Part shown: positions 24,795-32,495 of the stretch, piece after piece
Position numbering within the stretch: the stretch's first letter is position 1
How the letters are laid out: each line of letters opens with the position of its first letter
Assembly: GCA_036395755.1 (NCBI GenBank)
Contig: DASWCZ010000049.1
Coordinates: 1-39,359 of the forward strand
Origin: Gp7-AA6 sp036395755
Lineage (GTDB): Bacteria; Acidobacteriota; Thermoanaerobaculia; UBA5066; Gp7-AA6
DNA length: 39,359 bases
Direction: 5' to 3'
Made by a program: the position numbers and the translations under genes
Notes under the pieces: generated by a model
Database searches by the model: none
What the model saw: the letters and a program-made list of their open reading frames with translations, nothing else
Told to the model about the DNA's origin: nothing

Positions 24795-26071
24795 AGGTCT
24801 TCGCGAACGAGCGGCATCGCCATGCACCGCGGGCCGCCGCGGGCCCGTGAGAGCTCGTGTCCCGCGAGCCGGACGGCGTATCTCTTGCCCCGCTTCAAAT
24901 CGAGCTCCCGCCTCCCGAGCAGGAGGTCCGCTTCGTCGAACACCGTGTACCCCGCGCGCGCCAGCTCATCCGCGGTGCGCTCGTTGCGGTCGTACACCAG
25001 GACGACTCCGGGCGCGAGGGCGAACGCGTTCGCCCCGTCCGTCCACTGCTCACGACGCTCCGAGATCGGGTCGCTCCCGCCGCAGCGCACCGGCCGCAGG
25101 TCCAACCCCTCCGACTTGAGCGCGGAGAGCAAGTCGTTCTCCGAGGTCCACGCGACCGGCCGGCGCGTCAGGTCGCACTGGTAGACGTCCGCTTCTTCCG
25201 CTCCGTCCGGAAAGATCATCGGCGCGTAGACGAGACACTCCTCCCGCGAAATCATCGTGAACACCGTATCCAGGTGCATGTACGAGCGCGCCGGCGGGAG
25301 GGCGACGACGAAGATCCGGCGGACGCGGGACCCGCGCTCGTGGAGCGATTCCGCGAGGCGCTCGATCGTCGTCTTCTTCGTCCGCTCGGAGTAGCCCATC
25401 AGGAGCAGGTCGTCCCGCATGACCAGGATGTCTCCCCCCTCGAGCGTCGGGCGCATCCGCGCGTAGGAGGAAGGCCGGCCGTAGTCGGCCGAGAATTCCT
25501 GGAACCAGAAGCGGTCCTCGTCCGGGCCGGCGAACCGGGCGTGATAGCGAACGACGTATCCGGAGAGGAGCGGCTCGCGCAACCGCGCCGCGGTCGCCAT
25601 CGAGCCCCGGATCGCGCGGTCCCCCACGACGACGAGAGGATCCCGCTGGAAGAAATAGTTCGGGATCGGCGGCAGCCAGTAGAGCTCCGACGGAGAGAGG
25701 GCGACTTCCGAAGCCGGCCTCTCGATGCCCGTGACGAGCGTCGCCGCGAGATCTTCCGCGGTCAAGTCGCGCAACCGGTAGTCCATGTCGGGACCCCAGT
25801 CGAGCACCGTGCCCAGGTCCTGGAGGATCTCGGACCGCTGCTCCGGGACCTCGAGGACATCCGCGAGGAGATCCTGGACGTCTAAGACCTCGTCAGCGAC
25901 GTACCCGAGCACCTGCTGGAAACGGCGGTGCTCCTCGCGGGCGCGGCTCCCGAACAGGATGTCGTCGAAAAGGAGCTCTTCCATCATCGCCGGCACCATT
26001 CGGTCGATCTCGGGACCGGGAAGGTGGACGAGAACGGAGGAGAGCTTTCCGATCTCGGAGTTCACTCTCAT
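24791..26071 (-). CDS. arcA: Arginine deiminase
   Basis: The enzyme hydrolyses arginine to citrulline and ammonia, the first step of the deiminase pathway. The 426-residue product has the family motifs in order: MRVNSEIGKLSSVLVHLPG, RMRPTLEGGDILV, SYMHLDTVFTM with the catalytic His, and GGPRCMAMPLVRE with the nucleophilic Cys near the C-terminus. Full length. It leads an operon with carbamate kinase and ornithine carbamoyltransferase; no arginine/ornithine antiporter is seen. A promoter-like TCGAGA/TAGAAT pair lies upstream of ATG 26071. In a probably aerobic bacterium it could supply ATP under low oxygen or manage arginine nitrogen. Confidence 0.96.
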   Translation of the reverse strand: MRVNSEIGKLSSVLVHLPGPEIDRMVPAMMEELLFDDILFGSRAREEHRRFQQVLGYVADEVLDVQDLLADVLEVPEQRSEILQDLGTVLDWGPDMDYRLRDLTAEDLAATLVTGIERPASEVALSPSELYWLPPIPNYFFQRDPLVVVGDRAIRGSMATAARLREPLLSGYVVRYHARFAGPDEDRFWFQEFSADYGRPSSYARMRPTLEGGDILVMRDDLLLMGYSERTKKTTIERLAESLHERGSRVRRIFVVALPPARSYMHLDTVFTMISREECLVYAPMIFPDGAEEADVYQCDLTRRPVAWTSENDLLSALKSEGLDLRPVRCGGSDPISERREQWTDGANAFALAPGVVLVYDRNERTADELARAGYTVFDEADLLLGRRELDLKRGKRYAVRLAGHELSRARGGPRCMAMPLVREDL

Positions 26072-26100
26072 GGCAAAGGCGTCCCGGGAAAGGACGCGGG

Positions 26101-26130
26101 ATTCTAGCCCGGATGGCGCTCGTGTCTCGA
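26101..26130 (-). promoter_or_regulatory. Possible promoter of the arginine deiminase operon
   Basis: On the minus strand TCGAGA (26125-26130) and TAGAAT (26101-26106) are separated by 18 bases and match sigma70-type boxes at 4 of 6 and 5 of 6 positions. The -10 box ends 29 bases before the arcA ATG. No FNR- or ArgR-like palindrome was seen. Confidence 0.4.
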
Positions 26131-26143
26131 AGAGTCGCCTGGA

Positions 26144-27205
26144 TCAGGCGGGCGGAGGAAGCGCGGCGATGCCCGCCTCTCCTTCGGAGATCGCCTCGTC
26201 GTCGCGCCGGTGGGCGATCCCCGAAAGTCTGCCGCCGAACCTCTCCAGAGCCCGGGACGTCTCTTCGTACTTGCTCTGCGCGTTTCGAATGTGACCTCCC
26301 AGTGTCTGGAAGGGCGCCTCGACCCGTTCCCACTCCTTCTCGAGCTCGGAAAGGCGATCGAGAATCTCCCGCGCGCTCTTCTGCAGTTCCATGCCGCGTA
26401 GACCCATCGCAACCGTCGCGAGGTAGGTGTAGAGCAGTCTCGGGGAAACCGGAATGACACGCCGTTCCGTGGCGTAGTCGGCCAGGCAGATGCCGTCGTC
26501 GTCGGATGCGATCTCGCAATACACGGCTTCCGCCGGCACATACATGAGCGCAAAGTCGAACGTTCCGTCGAACGGCCGGATGTACTTCTCGCGGATCGCG
26601 TCGACATGGCGCCGGACGTCACCCGCAAACTCCCGCCGCGCCCGTTTTCGATCCGCCTCTTCCGGAGCCTCCCTCGCGCGGCGGAAGTTCTCCAGAGGGA
26701 ACTTGCTGTCGACGGAGACGAGGCGCTCTCCGAGGTGAATCACCGCGTCCACGATCGTGCGGTCCGGAAAGACGTGCCGCATTTCCCAGGAGCCGGGGGG
26801 AAGCGCCTCCGAGAGCGCGTGCTCCAGAAACGTCTCCCCCAGGTTTCCACGGACCTTCGGCGGCTTCAGAAGGTCCTCGAGCCGGGTCATGTCTCCCGCG
26901 AGCCGCTCGATCCTCTCGGAGGCCTGAAAGACCCTTCCGATCTTCTCGTGCACTTCGTTCAACGTCGTGGTGACGTTCTGGTGTTCCTCCACCAGCCGAT
27001 CCTCGACCCCCGCCACCCTCTCGTCGACGGAGCGGCGAAGGTCTTCGACCTGCCGACCCATGGATTCCGAAGACCCGCGCACCAGGGCCACCTCGGTCAG
27101 CAGGCGATCGAGGCGCGGGTCCGCCTCCCGGGGCCGTAGGAGGACAAAAAGGACTCCCCCGACGACGAGCGCCGCAACGCACGCGATGAGAATTGTGGTG
27201 ATCAT
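26144..27205 (-). CDS. rmuC: RmuC-family DNA recombination protein
   Basis: RmuC proteins limit inversions at short repeats and are predicted nuclease-fold proteins. The 353-residue product begins with one membrane segment (ITTILIACVAALVVGGVLFVLL), then a long coiled coil (about 35-125), then the conserved RmuC core with GNLGETFLEHALSEALP, VDSKFPLENF and FALMYVPAEAVYCEI. ATG at 27205 has no strong ribosome binding site. The tail beyond 330 is unconserved. It is a stand-alone gene between arcA and the winged-helix/FHA regulator. Confidence 0.93.
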   Translation of the reverse strand: MITTILIACVAALVVGGVLFVLLRPREADPRLDRLLTEVALVRGSSESMGRQVEDLRRSVDERVAGVEDRLVEEHQNVTTTLNEVHEKIGRVFQASERIERLAGDMTRLEDLLKPPKVRGNLGETFLEHALSEALPPGSWEMRHVFPDRTIVDAVIHLGERLVSVDSKFPLENFRRAREAPEEADRKRARREFAGDVRRHVDAIREKYIRPFDGTFDFALMYVPAEAVYCEIASDDDGICLADYATERRVIPVSPRLLYTYLATVAMGLRGMELQKSAREILDRLSELEKEWERVEAPFQTLGGHIRNAQSKYEETSRALERFGGRLSGIAHRRDDEAISEGEAGIAALPPPA

Positions 27206-27266
27206 CTACTTTCAGGATAGCCGGTGAACGGACAAATGGTGTCCGACCCGGAGACGCCGACGCGGA

Positions 27267-27938
27267 TCAGACGTCCTCCTCCGTTTCGGTGGATGCGCCC
27301 GTCGAGAAGCGTCGAAAAGTCATCCGGGCGGGGCCGACCCGGACCTCGTCGCCGTCGGCGAGCGCCTCGGGACGCTCGATTCGTCGGTCCTGCCGGTATG
27401 TTCCGTTCTTGCTCCCCAGGTCCTCGAGGAGCGCCTCGCCACCGTCGACGACGATGCGGGCGTGACGCCTCGAAACGCCGAGCGCATTGATCCAGACGCA
27501 GGAGTCCTCGCTGCGACCGATGAAGTTCTCCCCTTCTTCGAGGGTGATCTCCTCCTGCCCGAGCTGGACTTTGCAGACGTAACGGCTGCGGAGGAACGGC
27601 CGCTCGACGAGAGAAACGGCGTCGGCGTGGAACGCGTAACCGAATCCGTGGACGGTCCGGATGAACCGCGGGTCGCGCGCGTCGTCTCCCACGGCGTCCC
27701 GCACCTCCGTGACGAGCGTGGGCAGGTTCACTTCCGAAACGAAAGTTTCCGGCCAGATGCGATCCTGGAGATCCTGCTTGGAGATTGCCTTCGGCCGCTC
27801 TTCGAGAAGGATCGAGAGCAGCTGGAACGCCTTTGGCGACAGGTGCACCGACTCTCCGGCGCGAATGAGCTCCCGCGTCGAGCTGTCCCAGACGCAGTCC
27901 CCGAAAGCCAGGCGCGAGGCTTTCCCTGCGGCCTTCAT
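27267..27938 (-). CDS. Winged-helix transcription regulator fused to an FHA domain
   Basis: Residues 8-105 are an OmpR/CadC-type winged helix (LSPKAFQLLSILLEERP, then NLPTLVTEVRDAVGDDARDP and IRTVHGFGYAF). Residues 120-210 are an FHA domain (FIGRSEDSCVWI, GVSRRHARI, GSKNGTY). No receiver or transmembrane part is present, so phosphothreonine binding is the likely input, as in EmbR-type regulators but without the BTAD domain. A Ser/Thr kinase is encoded at 35795-36769. ATG at 27938 lies only a few bases from the expected transcript start of a TAGAGT box (27948-27953), so the message may be leaderless. Direct repeats at 27970-27987 may be its own operator. Confidence 0.9.
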   Translation of the reverse strand: MKAAGKASRLAFGDCVWDSSTRELIRAGESVHLSPKAFQLLSILLEERPKAISKQDLQDRIWPETFVSEVNLPTLVTEVRDAVGDDARDPRFIRTVHGFGYAFHADAVSLVERPFLRSRYVCKVQLGQEEITLEEGENFIGRSEDSCVWINALGVSRRHARIVVDGGEALLEDLGSKNGTYRQDRRIERPEALADGDEVRVGPARMTFRRFSTGASTETEEDV

Positions 27939-27969
27939 CCGGGCGGGACTCTAACGCCCTGAGGAAACC

Positions 27970-27987
27970 CCGATGAAATTCCGATGA
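27970..27987 (+). promoter_or_regulatory. Direct-repeat operator candidate between divergent genes
   Basis: CCGATGA is repeated with an 11-base period (27970-27976 and 27981-27987). OmpR-type winged helices commonly bind such direct repeats one helical turn apart. The repeats cover the -35 position relative to a TAGAGT -10-like box for the winged-helix/FHA gene and also lie upstream of the HEELH secreted-protein gene, so either or both genes could be controlled. Confidence 0.45.
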
Positions 27988-28029
27988 GGCCCCGAAGACC
28001 GACGACCCGCGCGCAGCCCACCGTGAGGC

Positions 28030-28548
28030 ATGCGCGCCGGATGCCTCCTTCGGTTCTCCGCCCCGGCCCTCGCGCTCGCGCTGGCGGTCGCGGCCCCAGC
28101 CGGCGGCGAGTCTCCGCTCCGTCGGATGGAGGAGGCGCCGGCGGACGTCGCCTCGGCCTTCGAGCGCGCCCTCTCGACGGCGAAGGCCCGTCTCTCGTCT
28201 CCGCTTTGCGCGAGGGTTTTCGGGGACTTCCGGGACTCCTCGGGAGCCCCCCTCGCCCGGAACCTCGAGGCCTCCGGTGAATCCGGAGCCGGCTACCTGC
28301 GCAAGCTCGTGTTCTACGACGGTGGATCGGAGCCTCCCTGCGACCGCCGGGGCGTCTTCGCCTTCACGGTCCCGGGCAGCCGCGTCGTTCGGATCTGCCC
28401 GGAACGGTTTCTCGAGGGAGAGTCTTCGTCGACGGCTCTCGCGGCGGCCCTGCTGATTCACGAGGAGCTCCATTCTCTGGGTCTCGGCGAGAACCCTCCG
28501 TCGAGCCGCCAGATCACCGCACAGGTCCTCGCCCGCTGCGGCCGGTAA
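28030..28548 (+). CDS. Secreted protein with HEELH metalloprotease-like motif
   Basis: This 172-residue exported protein has a signal peptide (basic start, then PALALALAVAAPAGG). Near the C-terminus it carries LLIHEELHSLGLGENPPSS, an HExxH zinc motif; a third ligand is not certain but a downstream Glu or His could serve. Four Cys residues in the mature part (LCARVF, PCDRR, ICPERF and CGR) could form two disulfides. No known protease family is evident from the rest. It is divergent from the winged-helix/FHA gene and shares the operator region, which suggests but does not prove a regulatory link. Confidence 0.75.
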   Translation: MRAGCLLRFSAPALALALAVAAPAGGESPLRRMEEAPADVASAFERALSTAKARLSSPLCARVFGDFRDSSGAPLARNLEASGESGAGYLRKLVFYDGGSEPPCDRRGVFAFTVPGSRVVRICPERFLEGESSSTALAAALLIHEELHSLGLGENPPSSRQITAQVLARCGR

Positions 28549-28660
28549 ACCCTCGGGCGAGATTCTCAGACTTCCGCAAATTCCCCGCCCGGGGTTCTGG
28601 CCGGAGGCCGAGGCCAGGAGGAGGAACAGGATCGGCCCCGCGATCGATATCGGAGACTTC

Positions 28661-29431
28661 GGAAACTGGAGGGCACAGAACCCGATTCCCGCCTCGATGC
28701 CCCGATGGAGCCGGCGTTGGGCGGCCGGCGAGTCCACGAAAGAGCAGCTTTGGCAGCTCCTCGAGGAGACGTCCGCGGCCGCCGATCGGCCAAACGGCAG
28801 CGTCGATCAGCTGATCGGGGACTTCTACGGCGCCTGCATGGACGAGGCAACCGTGAACCGTCTCGGCGCCGAGGCCGTCGCTTCCCTTCTCTCCGAGATC
28901 CGTCGAATCCGGAGTGTCGCGGAGGTCCAGCAGATGATCGGGCGCTTCCACCGGATGGCGATCCGCGTGCCCTTCTCTCTCGTGGGCGAGTCCGACGCCC
29001 ACAATCCGGTGAACGTCATCGCGAAGGTGAACGCGAGCGGCCTCGGCATGCCGGACCGCGACTACTACGTGAAGACCGAACCGCGCTTTCAAGAAGCCCG
29101 GGCCAAGTACCTCGCTCACGTGGCCGCGATCTTTCGACTGGCGGGGGCGAGCGAGGCCCGGGCGAAATCCGCCGCGGACACGGTCATGCGAATGGAGACC
29201 CGTCTTGCCGAGGCGTCTCTGGACAACGTTGCGCTGCGGGACCCGAAGGCGACCGACCACAAGACGTCGTTCGCGGACCTCCAGAAGTCGACTCCCCACT
29301 TCCAGTGGACCGCCTACTATCGAACCGCCGGCCTCCCGACCGGCGACGTGAACGTGGCGGAGCCCCGGTTCCTCGGGGAATTCGGTTACTTCGCGGAGAC
29401 TCCTCACGCCGCGAAGGAAAGGTCCTTGTGA
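28661..29431 (+). pseudogene. M13 peptidase (neprilysin-like) N-terminal remnant
   Basis: The reading frame matches the N-terminal domain of M13 peptidases, from GNWRAQNPIPA through IGDFYGACMDEATVN, GLGMPDRDYYVKTEPRF and DVNVAEPRFLGEF, then stops at a TGA about where the family continues into its catalytic half. The HExxH zinc site is absent, and no signal peptide precedes it; upstream of about 28660 the homology stops. An ATG at 28697 could express a 244-residue fragment, but the missing ends argue for a decayed gene. It occupies the whole interval between the HEELH gene and the next zinc-ribbon gene. Confidence 0.75.
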
Positions 29432-29452
29432 CCTTCCTCGACGAATGCGAGA

Positions 29453-29662
29453 ATGTCGCGGAGAATCTGCTTGACCGACGGATCCCCTTCGGAGCCCAAC
29501 CCGGACCGGGAAATCCCCTACCTGCGCTGCAAGGAGTGCGGCACGCCCTGTTACGTCTTCGAGGTCGAGGTCGGCCACGTCTCCGAGGCGCTCTGCCTCG
29601 CGTGCGGCAACGACGTCGTCTCCGCGTTCACGGTCGGCGAGTGGGACGATGACGAAGGCTGA
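29453..29662 (+). CDS. Small double-CXXC zinc-ribbon protein
   Basis: The 69-residue product contains LRCKECGTPCYVFEVEVG and CLACGNDVV, a probable zinc ribbon with a four-Cys site, ending in an acidic tail GEWDDDEG. The start is uncertain: ATG at 29453 has no clear ribosome binding site, and conserved-looking sequence begins only near residue 22. It overlaps the purB start by 14 bases, which supports translation and coupling to purB. Function unknown; such ribbons often act as small regulators or RNA/protein binders. Confidence 0.65.
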   Translation: MSRRICLTDGSPSEPNPDREIPYLRCKECGTPCYVFEVEVGHVSEALCLACGNDVVSAFTVGEWDDDEG

Positions 29663-31079
29663 TCCGGAGGCAAACCCTCTCGCCGCGCGCTATGCGTCCG
29701 ACGAGATGTGCAATCTCTTCTCGACGCAGCGCAAGTTCGAGACCTGGCGGCTCCTCTGGCTCTGGCTCGCCGAGGAGGAGCGCCGGCTCGGGCTTCCGAT
29801 CTCCGAGGAGGCGATCGGAGAGATGCGCGCGCACCTCGCGGACATCGACTTCGACGCCGCGGCGCGGGAAGAGGAGCGGACGCGGCATGACGTCATGGCG
29901 CACGTGCGCGTGTTCGGCGAGGCCGCGCCGGCGGCGCGCGCGATCATTCACTGGGGCGCGACCTCGGCCTACGTGTCCGACAACGCCGACCTGATCCAGA
30001 TCCGGCAGGCGTTCGGCTTGGTCGAGCGGCGGCTCGTTTCGGTCCTGCGGCGGCTGCGCGAGTTTGCATTCGAGCACCGGGCGCTTCCGACGCTTGCCTA
30101 CACGCATTACCAGCCGGCGCAGCCCACCACCGTCGGGAAGCGGGCGGCCATGTGGGCCTTCGACCTCTTGACCGACCTCGAGGAAGTTCGCCGGCGCAGC
30201 GAAGACCTCCGCTTTCTCGGCGCCAAGGGAGCGACGGGCACGCAGGCTTCCTTCCTGCGGCTCTTCGACGGCGACTCGGCGAAGGTCGAGGAGCTCGATC
30301 GGGCTCTCGCGCGGCGAGCCGGTTTTGGGCGACGCCAGACCGTGTCCGGCCAGACATACTCCCGCAAGCAGGACGACCGGGTCGTCCACGCACTTTCGGG
30401 CCTCGCGCAGTCGGCGCACAAGATCGGGACCGACCTGCGGCTTCTCCAGCACGACGGCGAGATCGAAGAGCCGTTCGAGACCGGTCAGGTCGGTTCCTCC
30501 GCGATGCCCTACAAGAGGAACCCGATGCGGGCGGAGCGCATCTGCGGCCTCGCGCGACACGTCATCGCGCTCTCGTTCGACACGGCAATGACGGCGGCGA
30601 CCCAGTGGCTGGAGCGCTCTCTCGACGACTCGGCTAACCGACGCATCTCGATTCCCGACGCTTTCCTCGCCTGCGACGCCATCCTCGTTCTTCTGGACAA
30701 CGTCTTTTCGGGCATCGTCGTCCACGCCGATGTCGCGCGGCGGCGGCTCGACGCGGAGGTTCCATTCCTCGCCACCGAGAACATCCTCATGGAGGCGGTT
30801 CGACGCGGCGGAGACCGCCAGGAGCTCCACGAGAAGCTTCGCGTGTACGCTCGAGCCTCCGCGGAGCGGCGGTCCGGCGAGGCCGGCCGGGCCGATCTCC
30901 TCGACCGCGTTGCCTTAGACGAGGCGTTCCGACTCACGCCGGAGGAGCTCGCGGCCGCGGTCCGTCCCGAGCGTCTCATCGGCCGCGCCGCCGAGCAGGT
31001 CGAGACATTCCTCCGAGAGGAGCTCGATCCGGCTCTGGAAGGCGTCGCCGCGGTGGAGCCGGCGCCGCTCAGGGTTTGA
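29649..31079 (+). CDS. purB: Adenylosuccinate lyase
   Basis: PurB cleaves SAICAR and adenylosuccinate in purine synthesis. The 476-residue fumarase-superfamily enzyme has a His-containing IIHWGATSAYVSDNADL segment, THYQPAQPTTVGKR, and the signature SSAMPYKRNPMRAE. The catalytic loop Ser is in GSSAMPYK. The C-terminal third is helical as in the eukaryotic-type form. Length is normal. It begins inside the small zinc-ribbon gene and its stop overlaps the next gene as TTGA. No other pur genes are in the window. Confidence 0.96.
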   Translation: MTKADPEANPLAARYASDEMCNLFSTQRKFETWRLLWLWLAEEERRLGLPISEEAIGEMRAHLADIDFDAAAREEERTRHDVMAHVRVFGEAAPAARAIIHWGATSAYVSDNADLIQIRQAFGLVERRLVSVLRRLREFAFEHRALPTLAYTHYQPAQPTTVGKRAAMWAFDLLTDLEEVRRRSEDLRFLGAKGATGTQASFLRLFDGDSAKVEELDRALARRAGFGRRQTVSGQTYSRKQDDRVVHALSGLAQSAHKIGTDLRLLQHDGEIEEPFETGQVGSSAMPYKRNPMRAERICGLARHVIALSFDTAMTAATQWLERSLDDSANRRISIPDAFLACDAILVLLDNVFSGIVVHADVARRRLDAEVPFLATENILMEAVRRGGDRQELHEKLRVYARASAERRSGEAGRADLLDRVALDEAFRLTPEELAAAVRPERLIGRAAEQVETFLREELDPALEGVAAVEPAPLRV

Positions 31080-31741
31080 AACCGCGCACCGCCCTCCGCC
31101 TCGTCCTCGTCTCTGCCGTTCTCGGACCGTCCACCGGCTGCGCCTCGCGCACCGCCGCTCCCCGAGAGGAGCCTCGCCTCCAGCCGTCGCCCGGCTGGAC
31201 AGAGCAGGGAGTCGCGTCCTGGTACGGCGGGCGCGACGGATTCGAAGGGAAGCCGACGGCTTCGGGCGAGATCTACGACTCTTCGCGCTTGACCGCCGCG
31301 CATCGGGAGCTCCCGCTCGGGTCGATCGTCGACGTGACGAACCTCGAAAATGGAAGAACGGTGAGGGTCCGGATCAACGACCGCGGGCCCTTCGTTTTCG
31401 GCCGCGTGATCGACCTGTCGCGCGCCGCGGCCGGGGAGATCGGTCTCATCGGTCCCGGCGTCGGCTCGGTGCGCCTGACCGTCGTGACGCCGGGAGCTCT
31501 CGAAGAAATCGTCTCGCCGACCGGCCGGTGGGCGGTCCAGGTCGGATCCTTCGCCGACCGTTTGCGCGCGGAGCGACACGCCGAGCGGATTCGCGGAACC
31601 GGCCGCTCCGTCTTTCTCGAGCCGTACCGCGGGCTCTCGCGCGTGAAGGTCGGGCCCTTCGACGGCCGGCGGGAGGCGGCGCTCGAGCTCGCGGCGCTCG
31701 AGGACCTGGGCTTCGAAGGCATCATCGTCCCGACGGACTAA
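31076..31741 (+). CDS. rlpA: RlpA-like septal lipoprotein with DPBB and SPOR domains
   Basis: RlpA proteins cleave or bind denuded septal peptidoglycan. The 221-residue product has a lipoprotein signal ending PSTGC, then a double-psi beta-barrel (about 45-130; GVASWYGGRDGFEGKPTASGE, LPLGSIVDVTNLENGR, RINDRGPFV with the Asp) and a C-terminal SPOR domain (about 148-221; WAVQVGSFADRLRAERHAE, RVKVGPF). The start is TTG at 31076, overlapping the purB stop as TTGA. Length is a little short but both domains are complete, so it is likely functional at the division septum. Confidence 0.92.
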   Translation: MKPRTALRLVLVSAVLGPSTGCASRTAAPREEPRLQPSPGWTEQGVASWYGGRDGFEGKPTASGEIYDSSRLTAAHRELPLGSIVDVTNLENGRTVRVRINDRGPFVFGRVIDLSRAAAGEIGLIGPGVGSVRLTVVTPGALEEIVSPTGRWAVQVGSFADRLRAERHAERIRGTGRSVFLEPYRGLSRVKVGPFDGRREAALELAALEDLGFEGIIVPTD

Positions 31742-31762
31742 GATTTCCGGTCGGAGGAGAAC

Positions 31763-32260
31763 ATGAAAAGGTCTGTCGGGATCCCCGCACTCTTTGCGTT
31801 TACGGTTCTCTCGGGCTCTCTCGTTGCAGCCGACTTCAAGAAGGGCGCGCTCATCACGATTCCGGCGAACTTCCAGCTGAAGGCGCCGCCCTCGGCCGTC
31901 TGGACGGCCCTCACGAGCTGGGAGGGTTTCGGCGCGTTGACGGGATTCCAGCCGGCCGGTCCCGAGAAATCCTTCACGAAAGTCGGCGACAGCGTTCCCG
32001 CGAAGGTCTGGGACGACCGCGGGACGCTCGTCGTGACAGGATTCTCACCGCAGAAGGAGCTGCGAGTGACGTGGGAGCCGGGGAACGCGAGCTACCTGTG
32101 CGCCAAGAGGGTGGTGCTCACGCCTTCGGCGGGCGGCACGAAGCTCGAGTACTGGGATCGGTACACGGACGACCAGCCGAACGCGGACGAGACGGCCCGC
32201 AAGGTCGTCGCGGACACGCAGCAGCACATCGCAGCGTTCCGGAAGATGGTGGAGAAGTGA
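31763..32260 (+). CDS. Secreted SRPBCC-family protein
   Basis: The 165-residue product has a signal peptide (MKRSVGIPALFAFTVLSGSLVAA) and a SRPBCC/Bet v 1-type ligand-binding fold: APPSAVWTALTSWEGFGALTGF near the start, TWEPGNASYLC in the middle and a long final helix. Such domains bind hydrophobic ligands; the export is less common for this fold. GGAGGA lies about 5 bases before ATG 31763, giving a confident start. It follows the RlpA gene by 21 bases and may share its transcript. The ligand is unknown. Confidence 0.85.
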   Translation: MKRSVGIPALFAFTVLSGSLVAADFKKGALITIPANFQLKAPPSAVWTALTSWEGFGALTGFQPAGPEKSFTKVGDSVPAKVWDDRGTLVVTGFSPQKELRVTWEPGNASYLCAKRVVLTPSAGGTKLEYWDRYTDDQPNADETARKVVADTQQHIAAFRKMVEK

Positions 32261-32270
32261 CCGCGAAGCG

Positions 32271-32457
32271 GTCATCCCGAGCGCAGCGAGGGATCCCGAC
32301 GGCGCTGTCATCCCGAGCGGAGCGAGGGATCCCTGCCTGGACAAGTGAGGGATTCCTCGTAGCTACGCTCCTCGGAATGACAGAGGGGCGCACTGTCATC
32401 CCGAGCGGAGCGAGGGATCCCGACGGCGCTGTCATCCCGAGCGAAGCGAGGGATCCC
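32271..32457. repeat. Cluster of REP-like repeats
   Basis: Four near-identical 27-base units beginning GTCATCCCGAGCG and ending GCGAGGGATCCC lie at 32271-32297, 32307-32333, 32395-32421 and 32431-32457; they differ at one base each. Units 1-2 and 3-4 are each joined by the same 9-base spacer GACGGCGCT. A degenerate unit in the other orientation lies at 32349-32382, and a weaker trace at 32461-32506. Each unit is an imperfect palindrome (ATCCC pairing with GGGAT). This resembles REP-type repeats seen between genes in many bacteria. It lies between the SRPBCC gene and mutM and may act as a transcription boundary. Confidence 0.75.
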
Positions 32458-32495
32458 TTCCGAATCGAGCCAGGGATCCTCCGGGCCTGCCGCCC

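Noticed and set aside
28514..29578. A 354-codon open frame on the minus strand
   Set aside because: It is antisense to the M13 remnant, whose homology is clear on the plus strand; the minus product shows no motif.
32271..32457. Possible CRISPR array
   Set aside because: Spacers are identical 9-base sequences or irregular, one copy is inverted, and no cas gene is near. The units are REP-like.
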